Shown piece by piece: positions 39,994-51,200 of a stretch of DNA of 64,000 nucleotides. The notes below the pieces were generated by a model, which was not told the DNA's origin, did no database searches, and saw only the letters and a program-made list of their open reading frames with translations. Source of the DNA: Coix lacryma-jobi var. lacryma-jobi (Eukaryota > Streptophyta > Magnoliopsida > Poales > Poaceae); the NCBI GenBank assembly GCA_009763385.1, contig CM019828.1:28286540-28350539 (forward strand), written 5' to 3'. How positions within the stretch are numbered: position 1 is the stretch's first letter; each line of letters starts with the position of its first letter. The position numbers and the translations under genes were made by a program.

Positions 39994-41528
39994 TGTTGGT
40001 CCTTAACTCATATTTTATACCACCAACTTCATTATAAAATATATAAAAATATTCCCAAGACTAGTGAATAGGGCTTTACACTAATACATTCCATGAGTTT
40101 TGGTGACTATTCGCTTGCATATACATCGGTGGAAATGCATATAAAGGGATGGAAAATAATACATAAAACATCATTATGCAACACAAATACCAAGTGGCCC
40201 ACTTACCATGCAATCCAGGCCTCAGACACAGGCCAAAATGCCCAACAAAGAACCCAAGTGGTGAAGGCCCAAACCAACTCCAAACCCTACGCGGGCTGCA
40301 GGACCTTGCTTCAGTAAAATGGGCGCCACGGGCTCATCGAACTCCGATTTGAATCACCACCCGTCCACGAAAAGCTAACGACGAGACGCACGTGCTCGTG
40401 AAAGCCCAGCCTGATTTGGGGCCCACCATGGGGCGACCGACCCGGGGGCGACCGGCGCCCCCAGAACATCGGTTTCGGCCCAAACTTGGTGAGGCGGTGT
40501 GTTGACTCCTCCCTAAGGCGTTTCCTGCGTGCAGATTAGTGCCATATGGTTAGTCTAGGAGTGGTTTCCACCCCCTCCTAGCCTATTTAAGAAGGCCTAG
40601 ATCCCCTCTCAAAAAACAACACACAAGGAATAGAAGAGCACCTCTCTCTTGAGTAGATCCCCACTCCTTAGGGCTATGCCCTAGTAGCTTTCTAGAGTTG
40701 GAGAGTGAGATGTGAGGGAAGAGAGCGGGGAAGTACCGGGCTTGTCGGTCTCTCCCCGAGCTTGTACCTCGATGAGCCCTTACCTTGTACCCACATCATC
40801 CATACATAGTAATGTGTCGTGGTTTTCTACATATTATTGTTCTTTTTTAGATACTTTATCTCTTCATTGTTCGCGGTGTTCGTCATCTCGTTCTCGTATC
40901 GCGAGCGATACTCTAGTAGAGGAACCTCTAAATCATTTGGAGGGGTTCCTGCGCAACGCTAGAGTAGTGATCAATAGCATAGACGTGGTGTCTAGGCTAG
41001 GGTTCACCTTCGTTTGCCTCGTAATCCACGGGTGAGGGATCGGCGGCAGGTGGTGACAGCCCTGTTTGCCCTTAGTTTTCCCCACGTTCGGTTACGGCGT
41101 AGAGCTACACAAAGGCCGGAGTTACCTGGCAGACCAGGTATAAGCCGGTGCCCGAAGTGAACAAGTAGAAGTAACGTTTATCTATCTTTAGACAGTAAAG
41201 CTTTAGCGATCCGTCTCTATTCCCCTCTCTTTCTCTACCCTTGTGTTGTCCTTGGACGAACTAGATAGAAGAAACCTCCGTTCCTCGTGGAATACGATAC
41301 CCTGAATACCACCGGTTGAAGTGCTACAGCGGTACTTCCGTGCGCTTGCGGATTCTTCTGCTTACGCTAAGAAATACCAACAAGCATTTCTGGCGCCGTT
41401 GCCGGGGATGGATCGTAAGGTCCATTCTTAGTAACGACGTTAGTAAGTGTCAACAAGCATTTCTGGCGCCGTTGCCGGGGATGGATCGTAAGGTCCATTC
41501 TTAGTAACGACGTTAGTAAGTGTCAACA
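39994..41528 (+). repeat. 5' LTR of ATH-B
   Basis: The LTR is 1,535 bp. It carries a GC-rich block (GGGGGCGACCGGCGCCCCC, near 40444), a TATA-like CTATTTAAG near 40583, the GGTGACAGCCCTGT block at 41052, the U5 motif at 41314-41352 and two PBS-bearing repeats (41391 and 41464) before its end. Confidence 0.88.
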
Positions 41529-41555
41529 AGCATTTCCTGGCGCCGTTGCCGGGGA
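41391..41555 (+). repeat. PBS-bearing tandem repeats of ATH-B and the true PBS
   Basis: TGGCGCCGTTGCCGGGGA occurs at 41391-41408, 41464-41481 and 41538-41555, with a period of 73-74 bp. Each copy is preceded by CAACAAGCATTTC. The first two lie inside the LTR, and the third is the functional PBS. Confidence 0.85.
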
Positions 41556-41646
41556 ACGGTTGCTATTTTCTTCGAACCTAGTTCATCCTCGTATCTGTAT
41601 CCTTTTTTAAAAAACCAACAATATTTTTCTTTTTACCTTTTCTATC

Positions 41647-42256
41647 ATGAAGCCAACCACTCAACTTCAAAATCTGTCCGCTTCAAGGGGGAGTTCGTCG
41701 AGCCAAAACTTCTCCAAAACTTTCATCCAATGATGGACTCCACCCTTATTTGACATCCTAGTTCGGCGCGCTACACTTCTCTGGTTTTCATAATGAAGAT
41801 TCTTTTAACCACTTACGAGATCTGGAGGAAATTTTGCTCATGCCTAAGCATCCCAGGCATGACAAAAGAAATGATTATGTGGAAATTGTTTTCGTCTTCC
41901 CTCAATGGGGAGGCGAAACAATGGTACGCTAATGTCGTAGAAAGTGTGAATGGGGATTGGGAAGAACTTAAAAACAAGTTTTCTCTTGCATTCTTCCCTA
42001 GATCCCATATCACCTCTATACCAAAGGAAATCCTCCATTTCGAGCAAGATGAGGAGTCTATAGGTGCAGCCTGGGCCAGGTATTTTGATGATACTACACG
42101 CTAGCCCAGACATGTCTTTACCCGAGAGCGTGCAATTGCATCTCTTTTCTACGGGTCTAGATGAAGATGTTGTCCCAGTCCTTGACAGGGCCGCTGGAGG
42201 GTCGTTTTCAAGCAAAACTACGACGGAACAGAAAAAATCCTTGATAACTTCCTAGA
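41647..42256 (+). pseudogene. ATH-B gag (frameshifted)
   Basis: The gag core is visible as NHLRDLEEILLMPK-like text, then in another frame MIMWKLFSSSLNGEAKQWYA, NGDWEELKNKFSLAFFPRSH, IGAAWARYF and LPESVQLHLFSTGLDEDVVP. The order and spacing match the gag of ATH-C at 61235. Frameshifts near 41830 and 42095 and early stops prevent a full-length product. No zinc knuckle was found. The ATG at 41647 is a possible start but is followed by a stop within ~30 codons. Confidence 0.75.
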
Positions 42257-42303
42257 GAGCACACTTCTCACTTCTCCCGTTGTAGAACCAAAACCTCCCC
42301 AAA

Positions 42304-42860
42304 CAAGGGCATGTCAAGTTTTGAGGAGCCCTCATCAGCCGAATCTACAACTTTGCGATACATAGATTCGACTTTTGAGCCCTCACCCGAGCTGCAAACA
42401 CCGATGATAGGAATGCTTTATCCTTCGGAGTTTGCGATTGAATTCGAGGATTATGACAGAATCACGAACCTTACTAGGTACGGAAAACGCTCTAGCCCCT
42501 ATATGAGGTGTCGTTATTCCCTTTCACCCTCCACAACCTTTTCTTACATTTAGGGGAAGCCATCACAAAAGCGACATATGAAGTGTCCCCTAAAATAGAG
42601 CCATCAAAAGAATTGTTAGTGGAGGTGAAACGTTATTCTGATGTAATTCGGATTCTTTCACCCTCCACAACCTTTTCTTGCACATTTAGGGGAAGAATTG
42701 TCGATGCTCTTCACAACCCATCGGTCGGACAAATATCATGTCAAAATTTTAGCGAATCTCTTTTGGGTAACACTCCGCTAATCCCGACCGACAAACTCTT
42801 TGAAGGTCCGCCAGGGTTTCTCTAGGAGTGTTGGGTTGTTGCTAAGGCCGTACCTTTTGA
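42304..42860 (+). pseudogene. ATH-B region downstream of gag, degenerate frames
   Basis: Two partly overlapping frames contain acidic, Ser-rich text (SFEEPSSAESTTLRYIDSTF) and a twice-repeated phrase FPFTLHNL / FTLHNLFLH encoded by CTTTCACCCTCCACAACCTT at about 42524 and 42656. This indicates a ~130-bp internal duplication. Function is unknown. Stops break both frames. Confidence 0.45.
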
Positions 42861-43275
42861 AATAAACGAAAACGTGGTTCACCTAGATTTTCATATCTAC
42901 GACATCGTCGAATTCGAACTTCTGTTAGGCCACCCTTTCAAAAAACTTTCCATAGAGAAACCATTCCATGGGAGCCTTGATGAAAAGTTGGGAACAACCA
43001 CTTCCGCCGAGTCTATCGCTAGTTCCGAAAATCCAAAGGCGAAGGAGCAGCCCAACGCTAACTCATGCGAGGTGGTAAAATGCATAGCTCCGTGCGTTTC
43101 GTTTGAGTTTCCCTCTCATCCTTGTGAAACGATACGTCCACTACCATCCTTGCTCGAGCTTACTCCATGTCCCTCTGGCCATCATAACGTTGTTCTTGAC
43201 AGCAGTCAAGATTCAACGTTCGTCCTTCATGATATATCTTTCCAGTGCAAAACTTCATGCCATGGACATGTGTGA
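42861..43275 (+). pseudogene. ATH-B protease-like fragment and acidic linker
   Basis: The text VHLDFHIYDIVEFELLLGHPF resembles the C-terminal half of gypsy retropepsins, where (F/H)IYDI..(F/D)(D/E)LLIG(H/Y)P is conserved; the same block occurs in ATH-C near 62490. The catalytic Asp half is not recognisable. A Cys-containing linker (EVVKCIAPCVSFEFPSHPC) follows, and the frame ends at 43275. Confidence 0.55.
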
Positions 43276-43537
43276 AGCAACAACTCTAGAAACCAAGCAA
43301 GAATCTGTTAATGAGCATGATAACTTCTCTTTTGAGATCCCTCACGTCAGGTGCTCACTTTTAGGTTCTCTAGAGTTCGTTTTGCTTCCACCCACATGCT
43401 TCTACGAGGATCACAACCTTCTCTTGATTCTCGTTGTCAAACTCTTTAAGAGAATGGTTGTGGATGCTTATGTTTATCACAAACATTGCAAATCCCGTAA
43501 ATGCATGGTGGTGCTAACCTTGCAGCTTGAGTATTAA
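43250..43537 (+). CDS. ATH-B conserved uncharacterised frame
   Basis: An open frame of ~95 codons, overlapping the end of the preceding frame, contains YEDHNLLLILVVKLFKRMVV and DAYVYHKHCKSRKCMVVLTL, ending LQLEY and TAA at 43535-43537. I recall similar text in many grass retrotransposon-derived hypothetical proteins but know no function. The frame was probably joined to the upstream one by what is now a frameshift. Confidence 0.5.
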   Translation, partial: KLHAMDMCEATTLETKQESVNEHDNFSFEIPHVRCSLLGSLEFVLLPPTCFYEDHNLLLILVVKLFKRMVVDAYVYHKHCKSRKCMVVLTLQLEY

Positions 43538-43770
43538 TGTCAAATACTTGGTGGTGAACTGGGAATTACACCACCACTGTAGGCTGCAAGATGAAGTTCC
43601 CAAGGTCGAGCTTAAGACTATAACTTAAGCACTGCCGGGAGATACCCCGGATTATCCTAAAAATATATATATATCTATTTAATGATTTAAAAAAAATATA
43701 GCTTTATATTTCTTTTATTACTATCATTAAAAAATCTTTTAATAAAATAAGATCATGCTATCTAGTTAGT

Positions 43771-44316
43771 GTGCACCTTCGGGTATTCTTGGTTGTTAAC
43801 CCTTTTCAGGACATGATCAAGAAGAACAAGGGTACATACGATGTAAGAGAGCATGAAGAGCTTCAAAAAAAATCATCAAATGCCTTACTCATTTATCTCC
43901 ATAAGTTTACTAGACCATATAAATTCATGCTTCTTATTGTTTATGACGGCTGCTCTAGTTTGGGTATACTGGATCCGGTACATCCATTGGTATTTTTAAA
44001 TTAAGCATGGTGCTTAGGTTAAAATGACCTTCTTTAATCAAAATTTGACATGGCGTTAGATTTTGATTAATGAACCTAAGTTGTTTGCATAAACAAGAAG
44101 TAATCTTTAATGGAGATGAACCAAGGCTAGCACTTTATAGCAAAACTTATCTTAGCCTTGTTTGAGTTCTGCTTAAAAAAAGAGAGAGTTTTCCTAAATG
44201 ATAAAATAAAAAAAAAGGTTTTTCATAATAAAATTGAGCCTTCCCAGTTTTCAAACTGGTAGAGCCTTTCTTTTTGTTTCTTTTGTGTTTGTTTCAATAA
44301 ACAGGTACAAGAATAA
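43771..44316 (+). pseudogene. ATH-B distal degenerate frame
   Basis: A ~78-codon open frame (MIKKNKGTYDVREHEELQKK near 43816) is followed by AT-rich sequence with further short frames up to a TAA at 44314-44316. No domain is recognised. It is mentioned because the stem-loop at 44317 follows this stop directly. Confidence 0.35.
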
Positions 44317-44372
44317 GTGTGGGGGAGATCTCCCAAGTATAACCTTTCACACAATTGAGATCTCCCCAACAC
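44317..44372 (+). other. long purine-rich stem-loop after last ATH-B frame
   Basis: Arms GTGTGGGGGAGATCTC (44317-44332) and GAGATCTCCCCAACAC (44357-44372) are complementary at 15 of 16 positions, with a 24-nt loop. The 5' arm looks like a PPT. Confidence 0.7.
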
Positions 44373-45782
44373 TTTGCACAACATCGAGAAACCTAACATG
44401 GAGAAGGACAATGTAAAAGGTTTTAGAATGAATTGACTTAACTTCCGGGTTGGTCAAATCATTTCTAACTCATCAAACTCCTTCATCTTCAAACGATGGT
44501 TTGTGCAAAACTCTATCCTCACATCTCCCATGTTTTGAAGATTAAAACTAAACAGATTAAAAAGACAAAACTTTTGACATGTCATCTCCAAGTTATCCTT
44601 TGATAAAATTTGCATACTCTTTATTCCTTGCTAATATTCCTATAACTTGTGAACACATTTCATAGGGACCCCATGCTATCTAAGTAATTGAAATATGAGA
44701 TATAGTAGGATGAAAATGAACCTTGCTCTTTCATGTGAAGAACTTGGGATTTATTTTACAAAAAAAAAAGTTCAAATAGCATGCTCCTCAATGATATGAA
44801 AATTCCTACCAAAGCCATATCTAGTGTTAGATTTTAAAACCTCCAAATACTTGCAACTTACTACTGCATTGAGTTTTGTCAAGTCTTGTTGATGCCTTGT
44901 TGAGAAACTTATCATGCCCCTAAGATCAAGATTCACGTACACCCACATAAAAAATGCTAACTCTTGCACTAAGAGTTACGCAAAAACATGCCTTTCCATT
45001 CCACCAAAATAAAAACTCCACCACTTGTGTTATGAACTCTCTTCCCAAAATTCCTTTTTACTTTTGCAAAATATGGGCTATGAAAAAAATAATCCCATGC
45101 CAAAAAGCATGAAGAAAAGAGAAAGATGCCATGCCAAAGAAGCATGTGCCAAAAAATGAGAGAGCAGAAAAAATGGACAAGTGTCCAAATGAGAAAACAA
45201 TGGGTACTTCGATGCCCGCCTCTCTCTAAAAAAATAATAATAACAAAGATAGCCCATATTTTATAAGTTTCTAAAAAAAGGGAGAGAGAAGCATGACAAA
45301 GGAGTTCAAAAAATATATATATACATATATATTCCCCACACTTGCACTTCTTGATCTAAGGGTATGGCATCTTTCTCCTCGGATCCGAGATTTGACTTAG
45401 CAAAATATGCAGAGTAAGTATGCCTTCATATCTTTACTTACCCAAACTCCACAAAAGCTTTTTAGGAATAGGAAAGAAAGAAGGCAACACTTTGGTATGC
45501 CTTGGTGAGGAACCAAACACATAAATGAGCGATTAGAGAATCATTTGAGGAGCTAAGCTATGGTTTACATTTTCAAATTAAATGAAAACCCAAGTTTCTG
45601 AATTGATTGATGCAAGGGATTTGAATCCATGTTGTTCCATTTTTCAATCACCCAAGATATCATGGTAGACACTTCAGAGTTCATAAGTGCAGGTGAAGCT
45701 TGGAATAACTTGTATGCAGGTTACATATTAGAGAGATGACCCATCTTAGTCCTAATCTTTACTCGAGGACGAGCAAAGGGCT
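44373..45782 (+). other. ATH-B 3' untranslated region
   Basis: AT-rich, non-coding sequence related to that of ATH-A between the accessory ORF and PPT. The folded module lies at 45072-45258. Confidence 0.65.
45072..45258 (+). other. conserved multi-hairpin module upstream of Athila 3' LTR (ATH-B copy)
   Basis: Outer arms TATGGGCTAT (45072-45081) and ATAGCCCATA (45249-45258). Inside are GAGAGAG, GGACAAGTGTCC (45175-45186), GGGTACTTCGATGCCC (45202-45217, with one G-U-type pair) and CTCTCTC. A second stem-prone stretch CATGCCAAAAAGCATG (45106-45130 region) is present only here. Confidence 0.75.
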
Positions 45783-45797
45783 AAGTGTGGGGGAGCT
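45783..45797 (+). other. ATH-B polypurine tract
   Basis: AAGTGTGGGGGAGCT precedes the TG of the 3' LTR, preceded in turn by CGAGGACGAGCAAAGGGCT as in ATH-A. Confidence 0.8.
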
Positions 45798-47743
45798 TGT
45801 TGGTGGTCCTTAACTCATATTTTATACCACCAACTTCATTATAAAATATATAAAATATTCCCAAGACTAGTGAATAGGGCTTTACACTAATACATTCCAT
45901 GAGTTTTGGTGACTATTCGCTTGCAGGCATACATCGGTGGAAATGCATATAAAGGGATGGAAAATAATACATAAAACATCATTATGCAACACAAATACCA
46001 AGTGCCCACTTACCATGCAATCCAGGCCTCAGACACAGGCTAAATGCCCAACAAAGAAACCAAGTGGTGAAGGCCCAAACCAACTCCAAACCCTACGCGG
46101 GCTGCAGGACCTTGCTTCAGTAAAATGGGCGCCACGGGCTCATCCGAACTCCGATTTTGAATCACCACCCGTCCACGGAAAGCTAACGACGAGACGCACG
46201 TGCTCGTGAAAGCCCAGCCTGATTTGGGCCCACCATGGGGCGGCCGACCCAGGGGGGCGACCGCCCCCCAGAACATCGGTTTCGGCCCAAACTTGGTGAG
46301 GCGGTGTGTTTGACTCCTCCTAAGCGTTTCCGCGTGCAGATTAGGCCATATGTTAGTCTAGTGGTTACCCCCTCTAGCCTATTAGAGGTAGATCCTCAAA
46401 CGCTCACCTCTCTCTGGATCTCTGTGGGGTAAATGGAAGTGAGATGAGAGCGGACGGCGGGGATGCTCCGTCGCGCCCCCACTGCCCACCACCTACCATA
46501 GTAGCTGACCCATACATAGAGTCTTAACGTCGCTCTAGCGAGTGAGGGGTACTCCGGGGGTTTCGTGCCGGTCAGGTGTCCGAAGGGCTCACGAATAGTT
46601 GGAGATGAAGGCAGGATGGGGGAGGTGGGTGGCTTGCGGCCTGCCCCTCTAGTGAACATACGGGTTGCGAATGCGAAATGCCGACTAAGCTTAGAGAACC
46701 GGCGTCAGGGTTGTAAACATCTGGCGCCTAACAGCGATTTCGGGCCCTCAGATTAGTGCCATATTGTAGTCCTAGGAGTGGTTCCACCCCCTCCTAGCCT
46801 ATTTAGAAGGCCTAGATCCCCTCTCAAAACAACACACAAAAGAAATAGAAGAGCACCTCTCTCTTGAGTAGATCCCCACTCCTTAGGGCTATGCCCTTTA
46901 GCTTTCTAGAGTTGGAGAGTGAGATGTGAGGGAAGAGAGCGGGGAAGTACCGGGCTTGTCGGTCTCTCCCCGAGCTTGTACCTCGATGAGCCCTTACCTT
47001 GTACCCACATCGGGATCCATACATAGTAAGTGTTCGTGTTTCTACAGTATTATTGTTCTTTTGATTAGATAAGCTTTATCTCTTCTTGTTTGCGGGTTCG
47101 TCATCCTTTCTCGTAGCGGATACTCTAGTAGAGGAACCTCTAAATCATTTGGAGGGGTTCCTGCGCAACGCTAGAGTAGTGATCAATAGCATAGACGTGG
47201 TGTCCTAGGCTAGGGTTCACCTTCGTTTGCCTCGTAATCCACGGGTGAGGGATCGGCGGCAGGTGGTGACAACCCTGTTTGCCCTTAGTTTTCCCCACGT
47301 TCGGTTACGGCGTAGAGCTACACAAAGGCCGGAGTTACCTGGCAGACCAGGTATAAGCCGGTGCCCGAAGTGAACAAGTAGAAGTAACGTTTATCTATCT
47401 TTAGACAGTAAAGCTTTAGCGATCCGTCTCTATTCCCCTCTCTTTCTCTACCCTTGTGTTGTCCTTGGACGAACTAGATAGAAGAAATACCTCCGTTCCT
47501 CGTGGAAATACGATACCCTGAATACCACCGGGTGAAGTGCTACAGCGTACTTCCGTGCGCTTGCGGATTCTTCTGCTTACGCTAAGAAATACCAACAAGC
47601 ATTTCTGGCGCCGTTGCCGGGGATGGATTGTAAGGTCCATTCTTAGTAACGACGTTAGTAAGTGTCAACAAGCATTTCTGGCGCCGTTGCCGGGGATGGA
47701 TCGTAAGGTCCATTCTTAGTAACGACGTTAGTAAGTGTCAACA
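45798..47743 (+). repeat. 3' LTR of ATH-B, with an anomalous extra block
   Basis: The LTR is 1,946 bp with inverted repeat TGTTGGTGG (45798-45806) and CCACCAAC (45827-45834) at its start. It is collinear with the 5' LTR except for ~420 extra bp at about 46300-46745. U5 carries the GGTGACA block, the U5 motif (47531-47566) and two PBS-bearing repeats. Confidence 0.88.
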
Positions 47744-47748
47744 ACCAT
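47744..47748. repeat. TSD of ATH-B, right copy (ACCAT)
   Basis: Matches 39986-39990. The LARD LTR resumes with CCTTCTCACAATTCC as at 7519. Confidence 0.9.
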
Positions 47749-48290
47749 CCTTCTCACAATTCCTCTTTATTAAATTCCTTTTGAACCCCTTTCCAAATTC
47801 CCTTCGGAATTCATCTCAACCCCGCTTCAAATCTATTTCAATTCCTTTCAAACTCCTCTCCTCATTTCCATCTCCCTCCCACCAGCCGAATGGGCCAAAG
47901 CCCAGTCAATCCTCTCTCTTCCCTCCTCTATTCACCATGTGGGCCGAAGCCTCCTCCCTCCTGGCCCGCTCGCGCTTGCAGCCCAGCTGGCCAGCTCTCT
48001 CTCCCCCTTGCCCCTTCCCACCTGCGCAGGCCCGTGCCCCCTCTCCCTCCTTTGCACGCGGCCCACGAGCACGCCTTGCCCAGCGGCCCAACCGACAAGC
48101 CCCTGCCGAACCCTAGGGCGCGCCTCCCCTCCCGTCCCAGCCACCGCCGCCAGCACCAGACGCGCGCGCCCACCGCCCACGGCACCGCGCCTCGACGTCC
48201 GTACCAGGGCCGGGATCCGTCGCCGCTTGCCCCTCTCCAAGCATTGACGCCCAGGATGGACACGTCCCTCGGCAACCCTAGCTCGTCGTG

Positions 48291-48297
48291 TATAAAA
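48291..48297 (+). promoter_or_regulatory. TATA box of LARD 3' LTR
   Basis: TATAAAA in the same context as at 8064-8070. Confidence 0.6.
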
Positions 48298-51200
48298 GCG
48301 TGCAGCCACCGCGATCTCTCCCTCCTTGCCTGCCGCGCCTGCTCGCTTGGTCAGTTGCCGCGCAGCTGCTACACCACCCTAGATGGCCTCCTCACCTACG
48401 CCCTCATCGTTCCTGGGTGTTCCTCACCGAGCACAAGGGCCGCCACGCCATCGCGCTAGCCGCCGGGGCCCCTATCCCACGGACGCCACCACTTCGCCAT
48501 CGCCACCGCGACGTTGTGCTCCTCCGTCAACGCCCCCTCTCAGCGGCGGAGCCACGACCAGGAAGGAGCGCCCCAGCCGGCCATGCCAATCGCCCGGCGG
48601 AGCCACGACGGACAAGCTCGACGCCCTTCGTCGTCACCTCTGCCTACCCCGCGTCCCTAACGCGACGCAGCCGTCACCGTGCATCGACGCCGCCACGACA
48701 GCCTTGGCTGGCCGCGGCCGCCTCCGTCCCATGGCGCGTTGCGCCGGGCCACCAGCCGACCAAGGAGCAGGCACCCCACCGGCCGCTGAGCGACCACGAT
48801 CGCGTCGAGCGGTGTCCTGACCCAGCTGTACCACGGCGGTCACGCCGCAGCCGACCGGCAGCCGCAGTGGCATGGGCAGAAGCGAGCAGCAGTCTGCCCT
48901 GGCGCACCGCAGCAACTCCACCCTGCCCTCGCCGAGTTTCTCCTTTGCACAGTCGGTGAGTCCCCGCAACCAAAGCCCTCACTTTCCCTTCTCGTCGTCG
49001 TGCATCAAACTGAAACCGGCCTTCGCGCCACTGTGTACACTGTCGCAGGGAACTGACCTCGGCGTGAGTCTCCGTTGGAGCTGTGGCACTCTCCAGGCGT
49101 TTGCTGCCATGTCCGCTTGGTGGTAGCCTGCTTCCGGCCACCAGGAGCCCAGTTTCGCCAGTTGCAGCCAGCGGCGATGGCCATGGCCAGGCCAGAAGGG
49201 GGCCACAGCATGCCGGAGCTGGTCGGAGTCCTCCTCAGAAGGCTACAACGACCCCGACACCCTTGATGACCCTCCGCTGAAGCCTCACCCTTCCGTCCTC
49301 GTCAAGGTCGAACATTTGAACGCTTGTCGATGCCGTCCTCGACGTCGACACAACTCCATTTATTTCTATCTTCATATTATGTTGTCATCACTCTATCTTA
49401 ATATACTTGCCTGCGCCGAGCCTTCGTGTCGGTCTATTCTTACGCTATGGATATGTGCTACTCCATGTGGTCGTGTGTCCTTGTTGAGTTTGAATCGTTG
49501 GCGGTTGACCGTGCCTTCCAGCCGGTCCTTTGTCTGTTTCTGAGAACCGTGCCTTCGAGCCGGTCGAGGGATCGTCCCTCGCTTGGACGTTGCGATCGTG
49601 GGATTCATCCCACCGTGGTCGTAACCCTGAGCATAACTCACCCCTCGTAGTCTTAGTCGTTATTTTGGATTTGGTTGACTCCATTGCGACACGAGCGTTA
49701 GCTCCTGTCCTTAGACCTAGGGCATGGTCATGATGGGCTCGATATCAATCTGATATCGATACGGATATTACCCGCACACGAAAGTCCTTCATGACCTAGT
49801 CCAGTGGGAGAAGGAATGGGTGATGACGATCATGGGACGAGTACCAACTTGTTTGGGTGAAGCTCATGGCCGCGAGTTGCTTCGCCATGACCATCGGGCT
49901 CCATCCGTTTTGTCGTATTTTTGTTCTAGCCACCTCGTATGCTTGCACTGCCTCGACCATTGCATTCCTTCGGCTCCCGCGGTGACAAACCGCACCGCTA
50001 CGAGCCGCAGGAATAGCGGTGTGCTGATTTAGTCGCACAGAGGTCGTGCTGCCCTACGAGTTGGCTTAGGTCGAGCGTCTCTCATTCTTCGGCTACCGTC
50101 TTTGCAATGGCGTGTTGGTCGATTGAATGCGAAGACCGCTGCCCTCTCTTTTCCTTTCTGTTTGACCCTTATCGATCCAGTTAAGTGTGGATTGAGCCCT
50201 TCTGTTTTTAGCCGCTCCGATCCCTGTTGATTGCAATAACTGTGGATCAAAGTACCCGTGGAACCAAGTTCCCCGTCTTTAGTCCGTCTCTTTTGCATGT
50301 TGGTCGTGTTTATGTAATAGTCTTGCTTCTTGATCCCATTCCTGTGATTCCTGTCTACTACTATGGCATGTGGATCAAAGGAAGGTGGATCCCTGTTTTA
50401 CTTCTTCTTGCTTCTTCTTCGCACTTGAGCCCTTGTATGCTTGTACCTATTCTACACTGAAGCGCTCCTAGATCTTCGCGGTGACAACCGCACCGCTGCA
50501 GATTCTAGGAACGTCTGGTGCCATTTAGTGCACATGGGTCGAGGTACCCTACGGGTGGTTAAGTGCTTGTGTTCTCGGTGTGTCGCTCCCTTCGATGTCC
50601 GTCTTTGCCATGGCGCGTGCATAGAAGGAAGTGAGACTACCTTTGCTTCTCTTTTTCCCTCCTATTCTGTCCCCTCTTCTCGGTTCTCGTCGAGTACCAT
50701 GGCGTATGGACCGAGCAAGAGATCAGAACTACTCTCTTCCCCTGTTGGCCGCTCTATTCGATCCCGTCCTTAGCCGTGACGATTGGATCAAAGGTCGGAC
50801 CCTTGTTCTAGTCGGCAAAGCTAAGGTCTATGTCGTGCTCTCGTTCCCGTGCGAGTCGACTCAATCGACCATAGGAAACCATCTACATCGAGGACGTGAC
50901 GTAGACGTGCTTAGCCAAGTTTCTCCTCCGCCTCTTTTAAGCCCAAGGAAAACGAACTCGCTTCGTGAGGACTAATGTTGTTTTTGCGTAATGTTTGCTT
51001 AAGTCGGGACCAGTCTCAACCATTATACTCGAGCCGTACAGGTCGACTCAGTCGGCCCGGGAAGTACGAGCTAGGTTGTGACTTGAGCTTGTACCTAGCA
51101 AGCATCCGCTCCCGCGTCCTTTCGAGCCCAAGGATCGGATGTCCTCCGCGAGGGCTGAGTCCCTTCTCCGTTTAGTGTCCTTCAAGTCTTTTCGAGTCTA

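Larger units (their letters stand above)
39994..47743 (+). mobile_element. ATH-B: Athila-type element with degenerate gag and protease-like frames
   Basis: LTRs of 1,535 and 1,946 bp begin TGTTGGT and end GTCAACA, with a tRNA-Asp PBS, a PPT and TSD ACCAT. The interior (41529-45797) holds a broken gag, a protease-like block, two further conserved frames of unknown role, a post-stop hairpin and the 3' folded module. No RT, RNase H or integrase is visible. It is inserted in the LARD 3' LTR, which is uninterrupted at this point in the 5' LTR (near 7530). Confidence 0.9.

Noticed and set aside
41316..41504. Small frames repeated at 18318-18509, 37086-37280 and 47537-47719
   Set aside because: They are translations of the PBS-bearing tandem repeats in LTR ends. 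Similarity among them reflects the DNA repeat, not a protein.
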